64,000 nt of DNA. Source: Lachnospiraceae bacterium (GTDB lineage: Bacteria; Bacillota; Clostridia; Lachnospirales; Lachnospiraceae). Position 1 is the stretch's first letter. Each line of letters begins with the position of its first letter. Positions 8,091-18,000 of this stretch are shown here, piece after piece. The notes under the pieces were generated by a model that worked only from the letters and a program-made list of their open reading frames with translations, searched no databases and was not told the DNA's origin. A program made the position numbers and the translations under genes. Location of the stretch: contig VSNM01000009.1 in assembly GCA_009774245.1 (NCBI GenBank), forward strand, positions 1 through 64,000. Reading direction: 5' to 3'.

Positions 8091-8735
8091 CAGGTAGAAA
8101 GTTCTGTTGTAAATAGTAGAAACTTCTGTTTTAAACAGTAGAAACTTCTGTGGAGATAGGTAGATTATGGTACAGGCAAAGTTCTGTTGTAAATGGTAGA
8201 AACTTCTGCTTTAAATAGTAGAAACTTCTGGAGTTGTATGTAGTTTTCAATGTAAATAAAGTTCTGTTGTAAATGGTAGAAATTTCTGGAGTTGAGTGTA
8301 GTTTTCAATGTAAAAAAGTTCTGTTGTAAATGGTAGAAATTTCTGGAGTTGAGTGTAGTTTTCAATGTAAAAAAGTTCTGTTGCAAATGGTAGATTGGTG
8401 TAAAAAATCTGCAGTTCAATAGTTTATAGCATGTCCAGAAGACTGGAAAATGTACTTCGGACATGTAAGTTCTGCTGTAAAATGTAGATTTGAAAATGAA
8501 AAAACTTCAAATTTTGTGCATGAAAAGGAAAATTATGTAATATCAGGTTGACAATAGCCGTGTCTTTATGGTATGAAAAGGTAGGGCAAAATGGAAGTTC
8601 TGTTGTAAATGGTAGATTTTCATGCAAATTGATATAAAACTTCTGGTGTATTTGGTAGAAATCGAAACAGTCTGATGGATATAATTAAAAGCTGTAGGAT
8701 AAACTGGTTCAAACTTCTGTTGAAAATGTAGAAAG
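8091..8735 (+). repeat. Iteron array, replication origin
   Basis: About 15 copies of a ~22-bp iteron are present, with core (A)A(G/C)TTCTG followed by TTGTAAATGGTAGA or variants. The TTCTG cores begin at 8102, 8124, 8146, 8182, 8204, 8226, 8262, 8284, 8319, 8341, 8376, 8470, 8598, 8641 and 8715. Pairs or triplets are exactly 22 bp apart, and 8262, 8319 and 8376 show a higher-order 57-bp repeat. The array ends about 75 bp before a Rep_3 initiator gene, the classic arrangement of an iteron-controlled theta origin. The rest of 7900-8810 is AT-rich and holds no convincing gene; the minus-strand reading frames there are translated repeats. Confidence 0.88.
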
Positions 8736-8810
8736 TGCTTGAAATAACTGCCAATATATGTAATGATAAAAGTGAAAAACAAATAAATTTAGAAAGTACA
8801 ATAGGGTGAA

Positions 8811-10013
8811 ATGATAAAAGAAAAAAGCGATAATATTACAATAATTGACAATGATGATTATAGTAAGCCCAATTTCCTGATATCTGCAAAATACAAGAGC
8901 AGTCTGATGGCAAATAAAGTACTGGCAATTTCATTGTCAAGATTACAGGAGGCAGAGGATAGTAAGGACGGGGTGCTGATCAGTGATATAAAAGCTTCGG
9001 AAATAAAAAAACTTGTCGGTGGAAACCAGGGCAGCTTTTACCGGACATTGGAAAAGACTGCAAGGGAGATGACCGGACGCACCATTGGGATATCTGATCC
9101 GGAGTCGCACATGTTTGCCTATACGGCGGTTATTACCCAGGCAGTTTATGCAAAAGGTATATTCAGGATAGAGTATAACCGGCATCTGACAAAATACCTG
9201 AAAGAGATTAAAAGAAATTTTACCAGATTGAAGTTGTCTGTCATGTTGACATTCCAGAATGTGTATGCGTTCCGCCTGTATGAAATCCTGAAATCCGAAG
9301 CGTATCCAAGGACATACCGGCAGAAAGGAACCAATGTCTACATAAAAAGATTCAGCATAGCGGAGCTCCGGTTTTTGTTGGGAGTGGCAAATGCGGAGTT
9401 AAATGTTGTTCAGAGCATTTTAAGTGACAAAAAAAATCCGGATTATGAAAAAGCGTATGAGAAAACGCCTGAAAAAGTAATGGATACGTGGTCTGATTTA
9501 AAAAGATATGCATTAGATCCGGCGGTCAGGGAGATTAACCATATCAGTGATATTTCTGTAGAATACACAACAAGCCGCAGCGGATATGGTGGAAAAGTAG
9601 ATCATGTCGAGTTTAAGATCATATTAAACGGCGAAGATGAAGAGTTAACGGATAAAACTCCGGACGATACAGAAATTTTGGCAGAAGATGATGCAATCGA
9701 CCAGACATATGAATTATTTAAGGGCTCGCTGAAAATGAAAGACGTGCGCAGTATCGTTAAAGAGGCAGGTTGTGATTTTGTAAAGATCAGAAATGCTTAT
9801 GAAGTACTTAGTTCCCAGCATGATGTTAATAATATAACGGGATTTATGATAAAAGCCATTCAGGAGGGATATCAGAAGGTTCCTAAAAAAAATCAGGGAG
9901 GAAACCAGTTTTATCTGGAAGAACAGGCGGATTATGGGGATATGGATTCGTTTGAGAAAAAAATTCTTGCAAATGGCAGCTATGAACAGCAGACGTTGAT
10001 GGAAGGGATTTGA
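8811..10013 (+). CDS. repA: Rep_3-family plasmid replication initiator
   Basis: The 400-residue protein has the two-winged-helix pattern of iteron-binding initiators (RepE/pi/RepA type). The first wing includes NFLISAKYKSSLMANKVLAI (about residues 21-40). The second includes the conserved block KLSVMLTFQNVYAFRLYEILK (about 143-163), equivalent to the family motif ending in RLYE-L. An acidic linker and a C-terminal helical extension follow (about 280-400). It should bind the upstream iterons, melt the origin and recruit the host replisome. The start ATG at 8811 is preceded by AGGGTGA at rather short spacing. A terminator overlaps the stop codon. Confidence 0.9.
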   Translation: MIKEKSDNITIIDNDDYSKPNFLISAKYKSSLMANKVLAISLSRLQEAEDSKDGVLISDIKASEIKKLVGGNQGSFYRTLEKTAREMTGRTIGISDPESHMFAYTAVITQAVYAKGIFRIEYNRHLTKYLKEIKRNFTRLKLSVMLTFQNVYAFRLYEILKSEAYPRTYRQKGTNVYIKRFSIAELRFLLGVANAELNVVQSILSDKKNPDYEKAYEKTPEKVMDTWSDLKRYALDPAVREINHISDISVEYTTSRSGYGGKVDHVEFKIILNGEDEELTDKTPDDTEILAEDDAIDQTYELFKGSLKMKDVRSIVKEAGCDFVKIRNAYEVLSSQHDVNNITGFMIKAIQEGYQKVPKKNQGGNQFYLEEQADYGDMDSFEKKILANGSYEQQTLMEGI

Positions 10014-10039
10014 CTTGTATTGAGTCAGATCCTTTTTTT
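10006..10039 (+). terminator. Rho-independent terminator of rep
   Basis: GGATTTGACT (10006-10015) pairs with AGTCAGATCC (10023-10032), directly followed by seven Ts. The rep stop codon lies inside the left arm. Confidence 0.85.
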
Positions 10040-10148
10040 GCGCAGAGGGTAGCTGCCAGAAGATGAAATAACCCTGTAAATAATACTTGCTAAAAAAAGA
10101 TGGAAATATCGTATTTAAATTAAACATATTTTTACAAACAATTATTCG

Positions 10149-10179
10149 TGCACATAATTTTGATAAATTATGCACATAA
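10149..10179. repeat. Direct/inverted repeat in the rep-transfer intergenic region, candidate oriT
   Basis: TGCACATAA occurs at 10149-10157 and 10171-10179 (22-bp period). The inverted arms ATAATTT (10154-10160) and AAATTAT (10165-10171) lie between them. The 345-bp stretch 10014-10359 separates replication from transfer genes and precedes a small relaxosome-type protein, a common position for oriT. No nick site could be recognised, so this could equally be a regulator site. Confidence 0.3.
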
Positions 10180-10244
10180 AGTGACAAAATTTGATACAAA
10201 AATATTGAAAGTAAAACAAAAAGCAAAAAATGTATAAAAATGTA

Positions 10245-10273
10245 TTGATGCATTTGTTGAATTTGTATATAAT
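10245..10273 (+). promoter_or_regulatory. Promoter of the transfer operon
   Basis: TTGATG at 10245-10250, a 17-bp spacer and a perfect TATAAT at 10268-10273. It reads into the small accessory gene at 10360 and could drive the long operon downstream. Confidence 0.65.
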
Positions 10274-10321
10274 CGTGATTATGTTTTTCACTTTTTTAAA
10301 AATATCACGCAGTATTTATCC

Positions 10322-10335
10322 ATTAATGCACAAAT
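10322..10335. promoter_or_regulatory. Degenerate copy of the ATTAATGCATTAAT palindrome
   Basis: ATTAATGCACAAAT matches 12 of 14 positions of the perfect palindrome found at 18586-18599. It lies about 50 bp downstream of the -10 box, in the leader of the first transfer gene, where a repressor could act. Confidence 0.4.
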
Positions 10336-10359
10336 AAATGAGAGGTGATAAGGTTTATT

Positions 10360-10671
10360 ATGGAAAAAGAAAAAGCAATGGAATATAGGGCGAACATAAG
10401 GATGACAGAAGACCTGTACAATTCCATAAACTACTGGGCAGAAAAAAAGGGCGTGAAGGTCACGGATTACATACGGGATGCTCTCCTGATACAGATAAAA
10501 CGCGACAATAAGGATTACGACCTGCCATCACTGGAGGCGCACAGGCTTAACCAGATCATTGACACACTTGAAATAGTGTCAGCCAATATGTCGTGCCTGC
10601 AGGATATTATCCAGTCCAATTTCGGCAACCTTATGACGGTAATGAACGGGACAAATTATCTTACGGATTAG
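10360..10671 (+). CDS. Small MobC/RHH-like relaxosome accessory protein
   Basis: The 103-residue protein (MEKEKAMEYRANIRMTEDLYNS...) has the N-terminal strand and helices of a ribbon-helix-helix domain. VTDYIRDALLIQIKR (about residues 35-49) is typical of the second helix. A C-terminal helical segment follows (LNQIIDTLEIVSANM). Proteins like this bind oriT and assist relaxase loading. The ATG at 10360 has AAGG at good spacing; an in-frame GTG at 10345 is less well placed. It is the first gene after the transfer promoter. No unique MobC motif was seen, so a transcriptional regulator is an alternative. Confidence 0.55.
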   Translation: MEKEKAMEYRANIRMTEDLYNSINYWAEKKGVKVTDYIRDALLIQIKRDNKDYDLPSLEAHRLNQIIDTLEIVSANMSCLQDIIQSNFGNLMTVMNGTNYLTD

Positions 10672-10691
10672 GGCAGGGGAGGTCTTTGGCA

Positions 10692-11492
10692 ATGCGTTAT
10701 GACCTTGATGACATGTATGGCATGCTCAATGAATACAGGGAACAGGATGAAAAATATGTCATACAAAAACAGGAAAAAGCAAGTCACGAAAAAAATGCAG
10801 TTTTAAAATCACATCTAACTGAAAAATCGGTTCCTGCAAATAATATGTCTGATCAGCAGGAAAATCCCATCGTTGAAGAAAGATGTTATCAGAAAAATGA
10901 TTATGAAGCGGTTATCCCGGCAGGTGAAAAGTCTGTCCATAAGAAATCTCTGGCAGGGGCAAGGTGCGTTGCTGATGCTGATTTTGGGAAAAATACCAAT
11001 AAAAAATCATCTGCAGGGGAGACATGTGCCTTACGGGACATTCCTAAGTGTCTGGTCGAAATGGCTAAAAAAAGTTTTCCGCATACGCCTAACTATATTG
11101 CCGTAGCAGCATTTTTGTTTGCCCACAGGGATAAGGAATCAGGGGATATTGATTACGATGGTGTTCCTGATAATGTCAGGGAGCTTGCGAAAGCGTATGA
11201 ACGAAAAAATGAGGCAATGCGTACATCCGCTGATATAAGGCATATTAATGACAACTTAAGAAAACTGAATAAAGCAAGTGATGAAGTTATCCTGGCGTTA
11301 TCGTATCTTGTTTATGATGCAAATGGATTCAGGCGCACGGAGCCGGCGCATCCGGGGGATATTGATTTCTACGATCCCGGGATACAGAAAGTCTCAGAGC
11401 AGCTGGAGCGTATATCGGACAAGTTATGTGATGAGCGCAGTTACCAGCAGGGGAAGAGAAAGAATATGTATGGTCAGAAAGGACAGGTTTAA
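10692..11492 (+). CDS. Uncharacterised transfer-operon protein
   Basis: This protein of 266 residues is not recognised. The N-terminal 120 residues are polar and low-complexity (rich in Glu, Lys, Gln), suggesting disorder. The C-terminal half (about residues 115-240) looks folded and helical, with FPHTPNYIAVAAFLFAHRDK followed by several amphipathic helices. There is no membrane segment or signal peptide, so it is probably cytoplasmic. The start at 10692 is chosen because AGGGGAGG precedes it; a longer frame upstream overlaps the preceding gene. Its stop overlaps the next start (TAATG), so the two are translationally coupled. Confidence 0.6.
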   Translation: MRYDLDDMYGMLNEYREQDEKYVIQKQEKASHEKNAVLKSHLTEKSVPANNMSDQQENPIVEERCYQKNDYEAVIPAGEKSVHKKSLAGARCVADADFGKNTNKKSSAGETCALRDIPKCLVEMAKKSFPHTPNYIAVAAFLFAHRDKESGDIDYDGVPDNVRELAKAYERKNEAMRTSADIRHINDNLRKLNKASDEVILALSYLVYDANGFRRTEPAHPGDIDFYDPGIQKVSEQLERISDKLCDERSYQQGKRKNMYGQKGQV

Positions 11493-12214
11493 TGAGTACA
11501 GATTCGGAAAAGAAATCCAGGAAAGTAAGGGGAGTGTATGAGCCCCTGAATGAAGAAATTGAATTTAAGACATCCTGGGGGAACCATGAATTTACTGATG
11601 AGGAATGTAAAAAGCTGTTAAAAGGCAGGTCAGTCACATTTCTTGCAACATCCAATACGGGAATGTCTTATATTGCAACCGGTAAACTGGAATATCAGTC
11701 TTATAAGGGAAAAAATTTCTGGGGTTTTAAGCGTAATTTAGAAACAGAGGAAAATGACAGGACAAGGGACAGGGAATTATCCCTGGATTCAAAACTTTTT
11801 CAGAAAAAAGAAAAAATAACAGGCGTGTATACGCCCACAAATGAAATTGTGCAGTTTAACCGTAAATGGGCGGGACATCTGTTTGGCGATGATGAATGCC
11901 GCCAGCTTCTGAACGGCTTATCTGTAACATTTACTGCATTCAGCAGAAACGGTCAGCAGTTTACCGTTACCGGTTCCCTGCAGCAGCAAAAATATAAAGG
12001 AAAGAATTACTGGGGCTTTGCCAGGGATGTGGATGCGATTCCCAATGAATGGCAGGGACACCGTTTTACAAAACAGGAAATGGAAGAATTAAGAAATGGC
12101 GATGTGATCTATATTCCGGACGCCGTGTCAGCCCGCAGTAAGCGGCCGCTGAGGTGTACGCTCTGCTACACCCAGGTGGACGGAAAGAAAAAACTTGTGC
12201 CCGTCAGGGTATGA
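11492..12214 (+). CDS. Protein of three tandem ~75-residue repeats
   Basis: The 240-residue protein consists of repeats of one small domain. Unit 1 is about residues 8-85, unit 2 about 107-180 and a shorter unit 3 about 186-240. Shared landmarks are GVYEP/GVYTP, a W-G-H-x-F segment, D-E-C-(K/R)-x-LL-x-G, the block SVTF, and a final YKGKN(F/Y)WGF. Unit 3 keeps WQGHRFTKQEMEEL-NG and ends in a different strand. Domains like this are seen as C-terminal repeats on topoisomerase or primase proteins of conjugative elements, so single-stranded DNA binding is a reasonable guess but only a guess. It is coupled to the gene before by TAATG. Confidence 0.6.
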   Translation: MSTDSEKKSRKVRGVYEPLNEEIEFKTSWGNHEFTDEECKKLLKGRSVTFLATSNTGMSYIATGKLEYQSYKGKNFWGFKRNLETEENDRTRDRELSLDSKLFQKKEKITGVYTPTNEIVQFNRKWAGHLFGDDECRQLLNGLSVTFTAFSRNGQQFTVTGSLQQQKYKGKNYWGFARDVDAIPNEWQGHRFTKQEMEELRNGDVIYIPDAVSARSKRPLRCTLCYTQVDGKKKLVPVRV

Positions 12215-12250
12215 CCATTGCCGGAGAATTTAAGAAAGGATGCTGCAGAT

Positions 12251-13129
12251 ATGGCAAAAGATTATTATGGGATACCATATTCGCTTGATTCAAGTTACCT
12301 TGACATGGAAATCACGATACAGAACAATGACGGTATCGGGCTCAGGCCATTCCCAATCAAAAATATCCTGCTTGTGTTTGCCGCCATAACGTCATGTATG
12401 GTCATGCTGTCAAAAACGTTCATTGCGTCTGGCAGCTTCATTCAGAAAGGGATATTCATGGCCGTGTGGGGGAGTTTATGCTTCGTCCTGCTTATGATTG
12501 GCCGGACAAAACAGATCGGACTTGAAAAGATTATATCACTGCTTGGCTATATCCAGCCGGGTTCCCGTCTGGTCAGTACAAGAAGTATGTCGCCTGCCAG
12601 TCCGTTTATCCGGGTATGCGGGTTTACAGGAATAGACGAAAACGGGATGATACATTATGCAGACGGCAGTGTCGGGGTGGTGTTTGATATCGTGGGAAAT
12701 GCGTCCGTCCTTCTTTTTTCAGACCACAGGAATGCGGTCGTGGACAGGGTTGACACATTTTACCGTAAAATGAGGCCGAAGACAACATATCATTACATAA
12801 CAAATTCCGAGGCTCAGAATGTATATATGCAGATTGCGCATTTTTCAGAACGTAAGAAAAATCTCACTGTGTATGATCCTGACCTGGAGGCCATGATTAA
12901 TATAAATGAACATTTTCTTGCCGGGGTTATCGGTAATTCGTATAAGTCATTCCATCAGTATATGCTTATCCAGGCGCCCGGCAGGGAGGAGATGAATGCC
13001 GCCCTGAATATTTTTTATGATGAGGCTGATAACTCGGAACTGATGTTTAAGTTTGCCGAGCAGCTTGACAGGGAGGAAACAGAGGAATTTATGAAAAACA
13101 TTTATTCGGGAGAGGAAAAACATTTTTAA
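12251..13129 (+). CDS. VirB3/PrgI-TcpE-like membrane protein with VirB4-N-like domain
   Basis: The 292-residue protein has two adjacent membrane helices (about residues 35-55 and 63-82: NILLVFAAITSCMVML and GIFMAVWGSLCFVLLMIG). This resembles the short VirB3/TcpE/PrgI subunits. The soluble part (about 110-290) resembles the start of TraC/VirB4 ATPases, with GMIHYADGSVGVVFDIVG and a helix-rich ending. In several Gram-positive systems VirB3 and VirB4 are fused or adjacent, and here the gene directly precedes the VirB4-like gene. The start at 12251 is chosen because AAAGGA precedes it; an in-frame TTG lies at 12218. Confidence 0.55.
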   Translation: MAKDYYGIPYSLDSSYLDMEITIQNNDGIGLRPFPIKNILLVFAAITSCMVMLSKTFIASGSFIQKGIFMAVWGSLCFVLLMIGRTKQIGLEKIISLLGYIQPGSRLVSTRSMSPASPFIRVCGFTGIDENGMIHYADGSVGVVFDIVGNASVLLFSDHRNAVVDRVDTFYRKMRPKTTYHYITNSEAQNVYMQIAHFSERKKNLTVYDPDLEAMININEHFLAGVIGNSYKSFHQYMLIQAPGREEMNAALNIFYDEADNSELMFKFAEQLDREETEEFMKNIYSGEEKHF

Positions 13130-13162
13130 CAGCATGGCAGGATAAACAGAAAGGCAGGATAT

Positions 13163-15019
13163 ATGTTCTTTAAGAAGAAAAAAGAAGAAACAGTAATTGA
13201 AGGTAATCTGAAGGAGTTTCCAAACCTGATGCGGATTAAACCAAAAGAAAGCTATGTGTTCAGGTCAAATTATTACATGTGTGATGGAAATTACTTTGTG
13301 ATACTTTCCTTTTTTCACAATGACGGTGCGGTTGATGACTTTCCGGCATTCTGGGGGATAGACCTCATTCCCTCCGGTCTTGATGATGACATATCCGTCA
13401 CAAATATCGAGACTGTCGAGCGGATGTCGGACGGATGGGTTAAGGAGCACCAGGCGCAGGCCGAGAATGTCGCCCAGATGAACACAACGGAACAGGCAAA
13501 CCCCGGAAGCAGCAAAATGAACCGCCTCAAGGCAGGCAAGCGTGAAATGGACTTAAACCAGATAGCACTTGAGATACAGGCGGGGGCGGTATACCTTGCA
13601 TGTGCATTCCGCATGAGGATCAAGGCGCCGTCCCTTGAAAAACTTGACAGTGCGGTAAGCGCAATAGAAAGGCATTATATTGATGCATATACGACACTGT
13701 ATGCGGCATGTTACGATGGGGAACAGTGCGGTGAGCTTTCCTCCCTTTTACGGCCGCTGGCATTAAAAAAGGGAAAACCCCACTATTTTACCAGTACGGA
13801 ATACGCGGGTGCATACTCACTCGTGACACGCGGGATAGAAGACGATGCGGGTGAGTATGTCGGTACCATGTATGGCGATGTTAATACTGCAGCAATCCTG
13901 TTTGACGTTGACCGCTACAGACGGCATATTATCGTCTGTAATGAACAGATTGATACGGTTTATGGGCGGAATTATGCTTCCGATCTCTGGGGAAGCAAGA
14001 TATCGCAGGCATGTCTCATCAATAACCATAAAGCTGCCCATATCATTCTTGACGGATGTAACCTGGATGAGATCGGTCCAGAGTTTCCAAATATTACAAA
14101 AAGGGTTGACCTGAATAAAGGTGATGTCAACATGTTTGAATTGTTTGGTGATTATGATGACGAACTTTCCCTGTTCGCGATGCAGATGGAAAAACTGACG
14201 CTCATGACAGAGCAGATGTATCCGCCTACGGACAGTGACAGGTCGGTTATCCGGGGGTATGTGAAGGAGATAGCGACAAAGTTTTATATTGACCAGGGAA
14301 TGTGGTATGAAAATGCAAAAAATAACAGGGACAGGCTGCGTGTTGTCGGGATTCCGCACGGGGATGTCCCAAAGCTGGAATTGTTTTCGACGTACCTGCA
14401 GACTGCGCACAAGGCAGCCGTCATGTCAGGGGCAAGGGATGAAGAGGAGCTGCACGCCCTGAAAATCCTGAACCTGACATTCAAAAGCATGCTTGATAAT
14501 AACGGGGATCTCTTTAATACGGTCACGACGGCGGAAATTGACACCTGTACAAGCGCGAGGCGTGTCATTTATGATTTCTCGCAGCTTCTTGTCAGGGGAA
14601 AGGGAATCATGATGGCGCAGCTTCTAAATATCCTCTCATTCTGTACCGGAAATCTTGGGATGGGTGATGTGCTGGTGATTCACGGCGCCGACCTGATTGA
14701 TGATACGGTTAAGGATTACATGACAGCCCTGTTTGAACAGCTTTATGCAAAAGGGGGACGTGTATGTTTTCTTTATAATGATAATGAGCAGATGATGGAT
14801 GACATCCGTTTTTCCCATATGGATAAGGCAGATTATACAATTATGGGATACATGACTGATAACTGTGTGGCAAGGTATCAGAATGTCCTGGGGCAGACAA
14901 TTCCCTCAAACCTTGTGGGACTCATTACAACGAAAAACGACTATATGACATTTTTACACAGGGGCTACAATAATGTCGTATTCAGGCGTGATTTAATCTT
15001 AAAACCGAGGCGGGCGTGA
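13163..15019 (+). CDS. VirB4-like conjugation protein lacking a recognisable P-loop
   Basis: The 618-residue protein has the layout of VirB4/TraC ATPases. An N-terminal beta-rich domain (about 1-240) is followed by a RecA-like half. Where the Walker A would be expected, after YRRHIIV at about 252-258, the sequence reads CNEQIDTVYGRNYASDLWGS with no GxxxxGK(S/T). The Walker B region near 510-525 (MGDVLVIHGADLID) keeps a hydrophobic strand and acidic residue. Length, position after a VirB3-like gene and before virB6, and the start (RBS AGAAAGGCAGG) support the assignment. If correct, this is a pseudo-ATPase scaffold. A ClpB-like ATPase is encoded in the same operon at 28529. Distant homology by eye leaves room for error. 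Confidence 0.6.
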   Translation: MFFKKKKEETVIEGNLKEFPNLMRIKPKESYVFRSNYYMCDGNYFVILSFFHNDGAVDDFPAFWGIDLIPSGLDDDISVTNIETVERMSDGWVKEHQAQAENVAQMNTTEQANPGSSKMNRLKAGKREMDLNQIALEIQAGAVYLACAFRMRIKAPSLEKLDSAVSAIERHYIDAYTTLYAACYDGEQCGELSSLLRPLALKKGKPHYFTSTEYAGAYSLVTRGIEDDAGEYVGTMYGDVNTAAILFDVDRYRRHIIVCNEQIDTVYGRNYASDLWGSKISQACLINNHKAAHIILDGCNLDEIGPEFPNITKRVDLNKGDVNMFELFGDYDDELSLFAMQMEKLTLMTEQMYPPTDSDRSVIRGYVKEIATKFYIDQGMWYENAKNNRDRLRVVGIPHGDVPKLELFSTYLQTAHKAAVMSGARDEEELHALKILNLTFKSMLDNNGDLFNTVTTAEIDTCTSARRVIYDFSQLLVRGKGIMMAQLLNILSFCTGNLGMGDVLVIHGADLIDDTVKDYMTALFEQLYAKGGRVCFLYNDNEQMMDDIRFSHMDKADYTIMGYMTDNCVARYQNVLGQTIPSNLVGLITTKNDYMTFLHRGYNNVVFRRDLILKPRRA

Positions 15020-15020
15020 T

Positions 15021-18000
15021 ATGGACAAAAGAAAGAAAAACAGAATAAATACCATCAGGCGTATTGGAACCAGCGTATGCCTGGTAGCGCTCACCATCCT
15101 GATGGCGATGGCATCCTATTTTACCGTGGCTGCCGGAGGGACATATGAGCTTAGCGATGACAACCAGGCAGATTACAGTTTTTATATGCTGTCATCCTGC
15201 CTGGCCACGACACTGACCATGTGCATTGCCGATCCAAACGGGGAGGACATGGTTGATGCTTTGTCAACAGTAAATGCAAATTCTGCAGGCTGTTTTCTTG
15301 GATATGATGACCAGTCTGTTGCAAAGGGGATCAAAGGTCTTTTTACCTCGTTTATCAGTACATCTTCATGTACATATAATTACAGCCAGCTGTGTTCAGA
15401 ATCTTTCCAGCATGTCGGGGAGGGGAGCGGTAGTTCTTTTGTATTCTCGCAGTACTGCATGCTGGGCGCCGGACTGGCTGACATCGGCATTGACAAGACA
15501 GGGACCGACGGAAGCGTCTCCCTTGGGCGCAGCATATCGGGATGGGTTGTGCTTCTGGTGTACCGTCTGGCAATGGCAGTAAATGGATTTCTAAAGATTG
15601 TAATAGATATCATGAAGTGGCTCAATCCGTTCCAGTTTTTTTCAAAAGCGAATGAAAAAGCGGCATCAGCCGGTATTGCAATAGGGGTTGACCATTCCGG
15701 GCTGGCAAATACAGGCACGACGGCCGGTGCGCTGATGAGCCCGCTGACGGAAGTGATTTCTGAATTATATGCCAAATTGTATGATTTCAGCTCCATTGTC
15801 CTCCTGATATTGTTTGTCATCATGGTTACCATGCTTTTTATGAATGTGTTCATGTCAAGGCAGACGGACAGCAGGATGGGAATCATTAAAAAATATCTGT
15901 TCCGGGCGGGATTCATTGTATTTGGTATCCCGCTGCTCGGCGGCACATATTCCGTCATTCTTGACAAGATGTCGCAGGATATACAGTCCGGAAATACGGC
16001 GGCGGCAAAAATTGTGGCATCAACATTTGTTGATTTTGAATCATGGGTAATGAATTCGAGCATGATCCTGCCGGATATCGTGATTAAGGTGGATACAGAT
16101 AAAGGCCATATTACGGCAAATGCCGGAAACAGTATACAGGATATCTGTTATGCCTTTAATGAGAAGGCAACAACAGGGCTTCCGTCAAGGTTTACGACGG
16201 GAAGTGCGGCCAATGATGTGTCAAAACTGATCGGACAGATTCAGAATGAGACCAGGATGCCTGCAGGCAATATCGGTTCCACGGATGCATGGGTAATCAG
16301 CCTGCTTCAGCGGTACCAGTCCGGTAAGAAAATATATGCGTCAGAATATGAGCAGGCATGGATTTCTAAATTCTGGCTCAAGGACAACGACGCGGACTTT
16401 AATGAGAAAAGGGAGAATTATGTCAAAAACTTTGCGACACCGCAGGTATTACTGCAGGTTGACGGCAGTGAAAGGGCGGCATTTTGGAACCGTGAAGTTC
16501 CTTCGGGATATATAAGGGGGCCAATCGGACGTGATGCGAACGGAACAGGGAGTTCAGTGATTAACGGAATCAACCTGAACAGCAGGAATACGGGAAGTGA
16601 GGTCAGTAACAGCCTGAAACTTCCTGCACTGGCTGTATATAATTATTTAAATTCGACTTTTAATGAAACCACGGTCAGGGTTTATTCCTCTGAAAAAGCA
16701 AGCTCCGGGCATATCCGGGATTATCATTATTCGGTGAATCTTGTCGGGAAAGGCGAGCAGAGTTTTGTCTACCTGCTTCTTTGTATCATGATGCTGCTAA
16801 CCTATTCTGTATTGGGGTTCGTGTATGCATTCGGCATTATCATGTCCAACATGAAACGGGGGATGAGGCTTATCGTTGCAGTCCCCGGGGCGATGCTTGG
16901 TTCGCTCGCGAGTGTGGCGAAAATTATCAGTTACACGGTTCTTATGATTGCAGAGCTTGTGTTAAACATCATGCTGTATATGCTGACCACAGATCTGATA
17001 TTCTCTGTCGCGTCTGTCATAACGACTACTTTTGTCAGTACAGCAGCAAGTATTTTTAGTTCGACGTTTGTTAGTTCAGGGGCATTTTCGACACTTGTTT
17101 CGATACTGGTCATTATTTTTCTTATATGGTTTACGGTACAGGCGATTAAGCTGAGAAACCCCATTATTAAGTCGCTGGAGGAAATGGCTGATAATGTCGT
17201 GACTAAATTCATTACCGGGCAGACTGCAGGCGGAAATGCGCAGGGTTCCGGAGGGCAGGGGGACAGCAGCACCACTGCAAGGGGGGCGCAGATTGCCGCC
17301 ATGGAGCCTAAGAGGAGATTCCGCACCCCGGTAGGGCGCGCGGCTGAGAAAATGAAAGACACCTCGAAGCAGGAGGCATTTCTGGGACAGATGTTTGGAG
17401 GAAACGGTTCCGCGTTTAAGGAAGACCAGGCATTCCGGCAGAGGGATCTTGAAAAACGTGCGGCTAAGAAACATGCAAGGCGTGAAATGCTCGAAGCCGG
17501 GAAGCAGCTTGCAGTAGGTGCAGGTGAATTTGCTGCCGGGGCTGCCACGGGCAATGCCGCGTTAATGGCCCAGGGAGCCAAAACCACGCTGCATGGAATT
17601 GGCACAGCGAACCAGGCTGCAGAAAATAAATACCAGGCGGATAAAAATGCGGATACAAAACTCGCCACAACGCTCAATCCCGTCATGGCAAAACATGATG
17701 AACGGCTTGGATATACAAAGGGACAGTCCAAAGAGATTGATAGAATGCCTCTTGGCACGGAATTGGCACAGGCAGTCCGGCTTGGTGGCGCAGGGAATGA
17801 TAATACAGTCCCAGTATCCAGATCAGATCCTGCAGGTGGCAGTACCAATTCAGGTGCGGATTTTGGTAATGTGCATACAGGTACAGAAAATGCAGGGAAT
17901 CCAATGCGGGGAACGGCTGATAATACAGAAAATGACAGGAATATCAGGGGGCAGTCCAGAAGCACTGAAAAGATATCTGTTGACAATGAGGTTGATCAGG

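Noticed and set aside
8091..8735. Repeat array that could suggest CRISPR
   Set aside because: Repeats are about 22 bp, diverge from one another and have no unique spacers of constant length; no cas genes occur. They fit origin iterons next to a Rep_3 initiator.
8165..8782. Minus-strand reading frames with repetitive YHLQQNF-type peptides
   Set aside because: They are translations of the iteron array, with no ribosome site and no independent coding signal.
16931..17986. A 351-codon open frame on the minus strand
   Set aside because: It is opposite the VirB6-like gene, whose composition keeps the antisense frame open; it has low-complexity Ser/Pro/Ala content and no ribosome site.
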